Below the pieces are notes generated by a model. It saw nothing but the letters and a program-made list of their open reading frames with translations, searched no databases and was not told where the DNA came from. Source: Myxococcus stipitatus (GTDB lineage Bacteria > Myxococcota > Myxococcia > Myxococcales > Myxococcaceae). From it: DNA of 64,000 nt. Position numbers and translations under genes: made by a program. The stretch lies in contig NZ_JAKCFI010000001.1 in the NCBI RefSeq assembly GCF_021412625.1, positions 1-64,000 of the forward strand, written 5' to 3'. Each line of letters starts with the position of its first letter. The stretch's first letter is position 1. Positions 57,308 to 64,000 of this stretch are shown one piece after another.

Positions 57308-57564
57308 TGTTGGACCCAGAATTCATCCGTGGACGCATCCTGGAGGCCCTGCCGGGCTCCGAGGTGGACGTGCGGGACACGACGGGGACGGGCGACCACT
57401 TCGAGGCACGCGTGGTGAGCCCGGACTTCGCCGGCAAGGCGATGGTGCAGCAGCACCAGCTCGTGTATGCGCCGCTCCAGCAGTGGCTCAAGTCCGGCGA
57501 GCTGCACGCGCTGGCCCTGAAGACCTATTCGCCCGAGCAGTGGAAGAAGCTCGGGAACCGTTGA
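57307..57564 (+). CDS. BolA family protein (IbaG-like)
   Basis: An 85-residue BolA-fold protein. It has IRGRILEALPGSEVDVRD, GDHFEARVVSPDFAGK with the conserved His, and QQHQLVYAPLQQWLKSGE. BolA proteins form Fe-S bridging complexes with monothiol glutaredoxins, and such a glutaredoxin is encoded next. Confidence 0.9.
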   Translation: MLDPEFIRGRILEALPGSEVDVRDTTGTGDHFEARVVSPDFAGKAMVQQHQLVYAPLQQWLKSGELHALALKTYSPEQWKKLGNR

Positions 57565-57584
57565 GAAGAGAAGGAGCACCGCTC

Positions 57585-57905
57585 ATGACCCCCGAACTCA
57601 AGGCCCGGTTCGACGAAATCACGAAGTCGCACCCCATCGTCCTCTTCATGAAGGGCAACGCCCTGTTCCCCCAGTGCGGGTTCTCCGCGCGGGCCCTCCA
57701 GTTGCTGCAGCCCCACGGCGAGGTCTTCACCGTGGACGTGCTCGCGGACCCGGAGGTGCGGCAGGGCATCAAGGACTACACGAACTGGCCCACCATCCCG
57801 CAGATCTTCATCCACGGGCAGTTCGTGGGGGGCTCCGACATCCTCATGGAGCTGGCCGAGCGCGGTGAGCTGGCGGACCTGGTCGCCGGCAAGTCGCCCG
57901 CCTGA
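57585..57905 (+). CDS. grxD: monothiol glutaredoxin (Grx4/GrxD type)
   Basis: A 106-residue monothiol glutaredoxin. Active site CGFS is in FPQCGFSARALQL with the upstream KGN (VLFMKGNALF), and WPTIPQIFIHGQFVGGSD gives the glutathione site. It carries and transfers [2Fe-2S] clusters with BolA partners. Gene is 20 bp after the bolA-like gene. Confidence 0.94.
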   Translation: MTPELKARFDEITKSHPIVLFMKGNALFPQCGFSARALQLLQPHGEVFTVDVLADPEVRQGIKDYTNWPTIPQIFIHGQFVGGSDILMELAERGELADLVAGKSPA

Positions 57906-57983
57906 GGCGCGCGAGCGGGGAGGGGAGACCCGCTCCCCCTCTCCGGTTAGGATGGGCGGCCGCACCCGCGAGGAGCCGCAGCA

Positions 57984-59417
57984 GTGGTCAATGCCACCCC
58001 GCCCGATACTTCCCAGAAGCAGGATGAGACCGCGGACGCGCCGGGGACCCCGGCCGCCGCGCAGACGAACGCCGCCGTCGCCCTGACGGACTCCCCGCTG
58101 ACGGGCGCCTCGCCCGCCGTGGTGGACCCGGACGACCTGGTGGCCACGGCGAAGACGCCCACCCTGATGGAGAAGGTGCAGGCGTTCCGTGCCCGCCACG
58201 AGAAGTGGGAGATGGCCGCCTTCTTCTTCGGTGGCTTCCTCTACGACATCGTCTCGCTCAGCCGCATCGACGACACGCTGACGATGGTGCAGAGCTTCGC
58301 GTACCTGCTCATCCTGGCGTCGCTGTTGCTGTTGGAGCAGCGCTACCCGGAGGGCACGGAGCCGCCGAGCCTGCTCGCGAAGGTGTGGCGCTGGCGCGAG
58401 GACGCCGTCCACTTCTTCTTCGGCAGCCTGCTCAGCGTCTTCATGCTGCTGCTCTTCAAGAGCACGTCGGGCGTGTTGCCGTACCTGTTCGTGGTGGCCC
58501 TGTTCGCGCTGCTCGTGGCCAACGAGCTGCCGCGCTTCCGCCAGATGGGGCCTGTCGTCCGCGTGTCGCTGCTCAGCCTGTGCGTGACGATGTACTTCGC
58601 GTGCCTGCTGCCGGTGGTGTTCGGGCGCATCGGCCTGTGGGTGTTCCTGCTGGCCGTGGGGCTGGGCTGCGCGAGCATCTTCGGGCTGATGCGGTTGATG
58701 GAGCGCTGGCGGCCGGACCTGGAGTACCTGGTGCGCAAGGTGGCGGTGCCGGGCTTCGGCGTGCAGGCGGCGCTGCTGGGCTGCTACCTGCTGGGCGTCG
58801 TCCCGCCCATCCCCCTGGCGGTGCAGTACTCGGGCATCTACCACGACGTGAAGCGCGTCAGCCCCGGCGTGTACCAGCTCACCTCGGTGGACGACTCCAT
58901 CTGGTACAAGCCGTGGACGTGGTTCGGTCCGGACTTCGTCATTCGTCCTGGCGACAAGCCGTACTACTTCTTCCGCATCTTCGCGCCGAAGAACTTCGCG
59001 CCCTACAAGGTCCGGGTGCGTTGGTACTACGACCACCCGGAGAAGGGCTGGACGACCAACGGCAGCGGCTTCATGGCCAACGTCAGCAGCAACGGCACGG
59101 ACGGGGGCTACCGCTACTACGCCACCACGTCGAACCTGAAGCCGGGGCACTGGCGCGTGGTGCTGGAGACGGAGGACGGGCACGAAATCAACCGCCTGTC
59201 CTTCACCGCGGGGGCGGACACGCGCTCCGAGCCGCGCGAGCTGAAGGTGGAGTACTCCACGCTCAAGGAGCTGCTGCCGCTGTCCGCCGAGGCCTGGGAG
59301 AAGAGCCGCAAGGTCGCTCCTCCGAGCACCCCGCCGGGGGCGCCAGCGTCTCCGGCGCCGCTCCCCGCGGATGAGGTGGCTCCGCCCGAGGCCCCGGTGG
59401 CGCCGGCCGCGCCCTGA
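57984..59417 (+). CDS. DUF2914 membrane protein
   Basis: A 477-residue protein: a Pro/Ala/Thr-rich N-terminal 60, about seven to eight hydrophobic segments (residues about 70-270, such as FAYLLILASLLLLEQ and VVRVSLLSLCVTMYFACLL), and a soluble C-terminal DUF2914 domain (KPYYFFRIFAPKNFAPYKV, RYYATTSNLKPGHWRVVLET). Pro-rich tail. Starts at the GTG at 57984. Role unknown. Confidence 0.8.
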   Translation: MVNATPPDTSQKQDETADAPGTPAAAQTNAAVALTDSPLTGASPAVVDPDDLVATAKTPTLMEKVQAFRARHEKWEMAAFFFGGFLYDIVSLSRIDDTLTMVQSFAYLLILASLLLLEQRYPEGTEPPSLLAKVWRWREDAVHFFFGSLLSVFMLLLFKSTSGVLPYLFVVALFALLVANELPRFRQMGPVVRVSLLSLCVTMYFACLLPVVFGRIGLWVFLLAVGLGCASIFGLMRLMERWRPDLEYLVRKVAVPGFGVQAALLGCYLLGVVPPIPLAVQYSGIYHDVKRVSPGVYQLTSVDDSIWYKPWTWFGPDFVIRPGDKPYYFFRIFAPKNFAPYKVRVRWYYDHPEKGWTTNGSGFMANVSSNGTDGGYRYYATTSNLKPGHWRVVLETEDGHEINRLSFTAGADTRSEPRELKVEYSTLKELLPLSAEAWEKSRKVAPPSTPPGAPASPAPLPADEVAPPEAPVAPAAP

Positions 59418-59552
59418 CATGCCTCGCGGGTCCTCCGCAACCCATATTCTCCCCCGCGTGCGTACTCTTCTATGACTCTCGCGTGCGCCGGGGGACGCGG
59501 GTGTCTCCGAGTCGCCGCGCGCGGGTTGGCTTTCGGGGAAGAGGACCGTGTC

Positions 59553-60257
59553 TTGAACAGCAAGGGATTGAAGAGGCTTGGGGCGGCAGGACTGGTGTTC
59601 GCGCTGGGGCTGACGGGGTGCTCGTCGACGCAGACGGGCCCCAGCACGTTGGAGCGGCGCGCGGCGATTCGCGACTCGTATTCGAAGACCTACCGGGGGG
59701 CGGAGGGGTTCCAGACGGCCCGGTGGGGGATGTCGCTCGAGGAGGTCCGCGCCGCCATTCCCGAAGCCGCGCTGGGGGAGGATGGCGTGCTGCGGCTGCG
59801 GACGGCCATCGCGGACGCGCCAGCGGAGGTCACCTTCGGCTTCCTGAAGGAGCGGCTCGCGGCGGTGGACGTGTTCTTCCCCGAGGTGAAGGACGAGAAG
59901 ACGTTCCAGGGGTTGCTGAAGGACTTGTTGACGCGGAAGTACGGCGAGGCGAAGCACCCCCGGGAGGTGAAGCGGGAGGTGAAGCGCGGCCTCATTCCCC
60001 AGCGCTTCGCGGCGGACCTGGCTCCCCAGCCGCCCGCGCCCGAGACGATGGAGGGCACGCTGGCGGCGAAGGGGGCCTTCCGGCTGGTCAACCGTTGGGT
60101 GACCACGGAGAGCCTGGTGAACCTGGGCGCGTGGCGCCTGCCGGAGTCCGGCGTGGTGTCCATCCAGTACGAGAGCGCCTTCTACGCGCCCGGGCGGACG
60201 GCGGAGGACCGGCGCACGTTCAACGAGGCCCGTGAGGAGCTGGTGAAGGAGCTGTAA
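59553..60257 (+). CDS. lipoprotein paralogue A of the FQ-x-x-RWGM family
   Basis: A 234-residue lipoprotein (AAGLVFALGLTGCSS; lipobox LTGC) beginning at TTG 59553, preceded by AGAGGA at 7 bp. The core motif GFQTARWGMSLEEVRAAIPE and the ADAPAEVTFGFLKERLAAVD segment are shared by the two lipoproteins just downstream on the other strand. No domain known to me. Likely envelope-located. Confidence 0.8.
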   Translation: MNSKGLKRLGAAGLVFALGLTGCSSTQTGPSTLERRAAIRDSYSKTYRGAEGFQTARWGMSLEEVRAAIPEAALGEDGVLRLRTAIADAPAEVTFGFLKERLAAVDVFFPEVKDEKTFQGLLKDLLTRKYGEAKHPREVKREVKRGLIPQRFAADLAPQPPAPETMEGTLAAKGAFRLVNRWVTTESLVNLGAWRLPESGVVSIQYESAFYAPGRTAEDRRTFNEAREELVKEL

Positions 60258-60306
60258 GACGGCGTGGATGGAGTGGCCCGAGTGAGGGCCACTCCCCGCC
60301 TGGGAG

Positions 60307-61065
60307 CTAGAGCCCCCTGGCCTGTGAGAGCCGTTGCTGCTTCAGGGTGGCTTGCAGGTCGGCGCGGATGATGTGGGCGTACTCGATGCTCTCCAGGTAG
60401 AGCGTGAGCAGCTTGGATTGCCTGCCCTGGCCTCCGACGAGCTTCACGTCGGTTTCGCGCAGCTCCCAGAGGGCGAACCTCAAGAAGTGAAGCTGATTGA
60501 CGAAGGCGTCGGTGCGTGAGGCGGCGTCCGCGGGCAGCTTGGGCACGGTGTCTGTCGTGGTCTTGGCGTGCTGCTCCGAGGACGCGGTCGATGGCTCCGC
60601 TAGCCATGCATAGGTCCAGGCGATGTCTGTGCTCATCGCTCTGCGGTTCGCGCGCTGCGCATCTCCCTTGTATTCCTCCTCCTGGTCGTCGGGTCTTCTC
60701 TCGTACTTGGACGACAACACCTTCACCAATGCCTTGTGTTCTTCCAGGATGTCGACCGGGGACGTGAACCGGACGATGACGCTGCCCAGGTGGTCATCGG
60801 TGAAGTGGAAGACGACTCCGGCGGGGCGATCCGCGACCTCCGTGAAGACCAGGATGTCTCCCTCCGCCGAGTCCCGCGCGGCTGGGTAGAGCGCTCGCAC
60901 CTCGTCACGCGTCATGCCCCATCGGGTGGACTGGAAGCCCGTGGTGCTCCGGTAATTGCTGGCATGCAAGTCTTGGAGCCGGGCCCTGCGCTCGTGCAGG
61001 TTCACGCGCTTGCAGCCGACGCATCCGACAAGGACGAACAAGAGCAGCAGCCAATGACGGTTCAT
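60307..61065 (-). CDS. lipoprotein paralogue B of the FQ-x-x-RWGM family
   Basis: A 252-residue lipoprotein (WLLLLFVLVGCVGCKRV). The core motif is GFQSTRWGMTRDEVRALYPA, followed by VVFHFTDDHLGSVIVRF. A second paralogue, C, follows directly upstream. ATG 61065 has AAAGGA at a good distance. No function known. Confidence 0.8.
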   Translation of the reverse strand: MNRHWLLLLFVLVGCVGCKRVNLHERRARLQDLHASNYRSTTGFQSTRWGMTRDEVRALYPAARDSAEGDILVFTEVADRPAGVVFHFTDDHLGSVIVRFTSPVDILEEHKALVKVLSSKYERRPDDQEEEYKGDAQRANRRAMSTDIAWTYAWLAEPSTASSEQHAKTTTDTVPKLPADAASRTDAFVNQLHFLRFALWELRETDVKLVGGQGRQSKLLTLYLESIEYAHIIRADLQATLKQQRLSQARGL

Positions 61066-61127
61066 TGGCGGCATCCTTTCGTCTTTCATCCTGGCACTTC
61101 AACCCCGTTGGGGATGGGGCGCGAACG

Positions 61128-61871
61128 TCAGAAGACGTCCGCCCGGGCGCGGCGGCGGGTGGCGATGTCCTCGAAGACGTCGGCGCGGACCACCTGGGCG
61201 AAGTCCCGTCCCTCGTAGTGGAGCGTGAGCATCCGCTCGCTTCGGCCCTGGCCTCCCATCAGGTAGACGGACGTCTCCTCCGTGCGCCAGATGGCCATCA
61301 CCAGGGCGTCGATGCTCTTCACGAAGCCGTCGGCGCGAGCGACGGCGTCCGGGGGCACCTCCACCGCGTAGGTGGGTACCGGCTCTCCCGGAGCGGGGCG
61401 CGACTGGGGAAGCGTGTCGGCGAAGAACGCGAGCACCCAGGACAGGTCCGTCCCCAGCTTGCGCCGGTTGGCGTGACTCGCGTCCTCGTTCAACAGCGTC
61501 CGATACCCACGGGGGCGCCCGTACTTCGCCACCATCGCGTCCACCAACACCTGATGCTCCTGCCGGACGTCGAACGTCTCCGTGAAGCGCACGAGCACGT
61601 TGCCCAGGTGGCCCTCCGTGAAGACGAAGAGCACCAGCCCCCTCAGCCCCGCCAGCTCCGTGGCGACGAAGAGGTCGCCCCGCGTCGTCGGCTGCGCGTC
61701 CGGGTAGAGCGCCCGTACCTCGTCGGGCGTCATCCCCCACCGCGTCGACTGGAAACCCTCGCTGCCACGCTGATTCTGGGCATAGCCCGCCCGGAGAAAC
61801 TCCCGCTGCTGCGAGACCGATGGACCGCAACCCAGCAGACCGAGCGCCACCACCACCAAGAGACGATTCAT
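61128..61871 (-). CDS. lipoprotein paralogue C of the FQ-x-x-RWGM family
   Basis: A 247-residue lipoprotein (LLVVVALGLLGCGP). Core motif GFQSTRWGMTPDEVRALYPD, then LVLFVFTEGHLGNVLVRFTE. It is most like paralogue B, which lies downstream 63 bp away. The upstream leader (AGGATGCC...ATGAA) is also similar between B and C, pointing to tandem duplication. No function known. Confidence 0.8.
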   Translation of the reverse strand: MNRLLVVVALGLLGCGPSVSQQREFLRAGYAQNQRGSEGFQSTRWGMTPDEVRALYPDAQPTTRGDLFVATELAGLRGLVLFVFTEGHLGNVLVRFTETFDVRQEHQVLVDAMVAKYGRPRGYRTLLNEDASHANRRKLGTDLSWVLAFFADTLPQSRPAPGEPVPTYAVEVPPDAVARADGFVKSIDALVMAIWRTEETSVYLMGGQGRSERMLTLHYEGRDFAQVVRADVFEDIATRRRARADVF

Positions 61872-61934
61872 AGTGGGCATCCTGCTGTTTCACGGGGTCT
61901 GTGGCAATCGAGTTGCCATAGGGCGGCGGCGCGC

Positions 61935-64000
61935 TCACCGGTCCGAGCGCAGCGCCTCGTCGGGAGGGACCTGGAGCGCGCGCCGCGCGGGCAGCCAACT
62001 CGCGAGCACCGCCACGGCGCCGAGCAGCGCGGGGACCCCGACGAAGGTCACCGCGTCGAACGGGTGGATGCCATGGAGCAGGCCGGACAGGCTCCGCGCG
62101 AGCAGCGCGGCCCCCAGCAGTCCCACCATGACTCCGGCGAGGGTGAGCCGTACGCCCTGGCCCAGCACCAGCTTCAGCACCTGCCGGTCCGTCGCACCCA
62201 GCGCCACGCGGATGCCCAGCTCTCGTGTGCGCACGCTGACCGAATACGCGACCAGTCCATGGATGCCGACCCCCGCGAGCGTCAGGCCCAGTCCCGCCAG
62301 AAGCGCCAGCAGCTTCCCCAGGATTCGCGTGGGGCCCAAGCGCGTCTCGACGACCTCGTCCATCGTGCGCACGCGCCCCAGGGGAAGGCGCTCGTCGATG
62401 GAGCGGAACGTCGCCCGCAGCTCGGGCACCAGGGCCTCCAGTGTGCGTGACGTGCGCACCACGAGCACCATGTACAACGGCTCGAACTGTCCCATGGGCA
62501 GGTAGACCTCCGCGGCCGGCGGTTCTCCGACGCCGTCATGGCGGGCGTCTCCCACCACGCCCACCACCTCGCGGAAGGGCTCGCCATCCAGGTTCAGCCG
62601 CACCTGCTTGCCCAAGGCGTCACCGCTCGGAAAGAAGCGCCTCGCGAAGGTCTCGTTCACGACCGCCACGGGAGGCGCTCCTTCCTTGTCCGTGGCTTCG
62701 AGAGGCCGCCCCTGCTTCAGCGACATGCCCAGCGTCGCGAAGAGGCCGTCGCTCGCGGTCCGGAACGTCGCCAGCGGTCGTTGCTCGGCCACTGCTTCCT
62801 GTTCGCCGGGCAGCATGACCGAGGTGATGCCATTGCGACCCCAGAGGGGAACGGTGCTGGCCAGCGCCGCGGAGCTCACGCCCGGCGTCGTCCGGACCTT
62901 CTCCAGAATGTCCGCGAGGACGAGGCGTTGGCTGGCGTCATCACCGCCGTGGCCATCCACCGGTGGGAGGACATCCGTGGCCACGACGCCGTGTGGCTCG
63001 AAGCCCAGGGGCGCATCGTGCAACCGGCCCAGTGTCCGGAGCATCAGCCCGGCGCCGATGAGAGGGATGAGGGCCAGGGCCACCTGCGCCACGACGAGCG
63101 CCCGCTGGACGTGTTGGGCTCCCGTGGCCGCCCGGCCTCCCCGGGCGAGCCCCAGCGCACCGCGACCCTCCGCTCGCGACATCCGCAGCGCGGGGAGCAG
63201 ACCGAACAGGAGACAGGTCGACAGGGAGACGCCCATCGCGATGAGCAGGACCTGTGTGTCGACGCGCGGGTCCTCGGTGGGCAGCAGGCCTTGTGGGATG
63301 AAGCCGCGGAGAAGGTCCCGGCCCCACATCGCCAGCAGGAGCCCGGCCGCGCCGCCCGCGACGGCCAGCAACCCGCTCTCCACGAGAAACTCCCGCGCGA
63401 GCTGTCCCCGCCTCGCCCCCAGCGCCGCGCGGATGCAGAGCTCGCGCTCCCGCGTCTTCGCTCGCGCCAGCAACAGGTTCGCCACGTTGGCGCAGGCCAC
63501 GAGCAACACCAGCACCACGACACCCGACAGGAGCCACAGCCGCGCCCGCGCATCCTCCACCACCAGTTCATGGAGGGGGACGAGCCGCGTGCCCGAGGCC
63601 TGTCCCTTCATGTGCGGCTCCTGGGCGAGGCTCGCGGTCAGCGCCTCCAGCTCACCTCGCGCCACGTCGAGTGTCGCCCCCGAGCGCAGGCGCCCCACGA
63701 CGCGCAGGGTGACATCCCCTGGATGCGGGGCTTCGCGCTCGGCGTCGAGCACGAGCGGCATCCACAGGTCCACGTCGGGCGCGAACTGGAACGAAGCGGG
63801 CATCACCCCCACCACCGTCAGCGGTCGGCCGTCCAGCATCACCGTCTGCCCCACGGCGTTGCTGGCCCCACCGAAACGCCGTTGCCACAGCCCGTGGCTC
63901 AGCCACGCCACGTCACCGTCTCCCGGCGTCTGCTCGTCCGCGCGGAGCTCGCGCCCCAGGGCTGGCTGGACGCCCAGCATCGAGAACAGCCCCGCGGTCG
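61935..64000 (-). CDS. ADOP/MacB-type ABC transporter permease, truncated by window edge
   Basis: The C-terminal 688 or so residues of a large permease; the N-terminus lies beyond base 64000. Two FtsX-like membrane units are visible: the first near VVVLVLLVACANVANLLLAR, ARRGQLAREFLVESGLLAVA and LLIAMGVSLSTCLLFGLLPAL, and the second near LLALLAGLGLTLAGVGIHGL and LTLAGVMVGLLGAALLARSL. A MacB-like periplasmic domain lies between. This two-unit form fits the acidobacterial/myxobacterial ADOP permeases. Reads towards the paralogue C gene. Confidence 0.85.
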   Translation of the reverse strand, partial: TAGLFSMLGVQPALGRELRADEQTPGDGDVAWLSHGLWQRRFGGASNAVGQTVMLDGRPLTVVGVMPASFQFAPDVDLWMPLVLDAEREAPHPGDVTLRVVGRLRSGATLDVARGELEALTASLAQEPHMKGQASGTRLVPLHELVVEDARARLWLLSGVVVLVLLVACANVANLLLARAKTRERELCIRAALGARRGQLAREFLVESGLLAVAGGAAGLLLAMWGRDLLRGFIPQGLLPTEDPRVDTQVLLIAMGVSLSTCLLFGLLPALRMSRAEGRGALGLARGGRAATGAQHVQRALVVAQVALALIPLIGAGLMLRTLGRLHDAPLGFEPHGVVATDVLPPVDGHGGDDASQRLVLADILEKVRTTPGVSSAALASTVPLWGRNGITSVMLPGEQEAVAEQRPLATFRTASDGLFATLGMSLKQGRPLEATDKEGAPPVAVVNETFARRFFPSGDALGKQVRLNLDGEPFREVVGVVGDARHDGVGEPPAAEVYLPMGQFEPLYMVLVVRTSRTLEALVPELRATFRSIDERLPLGRVRTMDEVVETRLGPTRILGKLLALLAGLGLTLAGVGIHGLVAYSVSVRTRELGIRVALGATDRQVLKLVLGQGVRLTLAGVMVGLLGAALLARSLSGLLHGIHPFDAVTFVGVPALLGAVAVLASWLPARRALQVPPDEALRSDR

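Overview
The window is high-GC, gene-dense DNA from a predatory/social deltaproteobacterium of the myxobacterial type (Myxococcota, most likely a Myxococcaceae/Archangiaceae relative). This is inferred from strong G/C bias at third codon positions, many lipoproteins with short leaders, a PilT twitching ATPase, FHA-DUF4388 and TPR regulatory proteins, and a linked tig-clpP-clpX-lon cluster. It reads as ordinary chromosome: no insertion sequence, CRISPR array, rRNA operon or intact prophage is visible. The one phage-like gene is a Bet/RecT annealing protein lodged between tRNA genes.

Layout. 0-7 kb: NUDIX hydrolase, SirB1-like protein, permuted papain-fold (YiiX-like) hydrolase, DUF2795 protein, lipoprotein plus CoA-binding protein, patatin-like lipase. 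7-13.4 kb: a methionine module made of an ArsR-methyltransferase regulator with its own palindrome, overlapping metH, and then a short MetE-like protein. 13.4-19.6 kb: DUF2934 protein, an oversized MutY with AT-hook-like repeats, SDR, Fe-S PD-(D/E)XK nuclease, TcdA, TatD. 19.7-28.8 kb: envelope lipoproteins, an intergenic region with inverted repeats, a zinc-ribbon membrane protein, DHH phosphoesterase, Maf, TPR-zincin lipoprotein, RlmI-like methylase, and a protein with a 22-cysteine ladder. 28.8-33.5 kb: UvrD/PcrA helicase, rplM-rpsI, pilT. 34.4-41.6 kb: recX, bamD, membrane, TPR and FHA proteins, selD, amidase, rph, rdgB, mostly co-directional and closely packed. 41.6-43.9 kb: six tRNAs (Pro, Arg, His, Arg, Lys, Leu) around the bet gene. 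44-52.4 kb: the proteostasis cluster tig, clpP, clpX, prolyl oligopeptidase, lon. 52.7-56.1 kb: an oligopeptide-type ABC importer without an ATPase gene. 56.2-59.4 kb: response regulator, algH-bolA-grxD, DUF2914 membrane protein. 59.5-64 kb: three paralogous lipoproteins and an ADOP/MacB-type permease cut by the right edge.

Themes. Genes for methionine cycling, protein quality control and translation (r-proteins, tRNAs, RlmI, TcdA, SelD, RNase PH) lie close to DNA-repair and nucleotide-sanitation genes (MutY, UvrD, RecX, RdgB, Maf, NUDIX, Fe-S nuclease). The most unusual items are the 22-cysteine ladder protein at 27662-28159, the AT-hook MutY, the ArsR-methyltransferase/metH unit and the stand-alone Bet gene.
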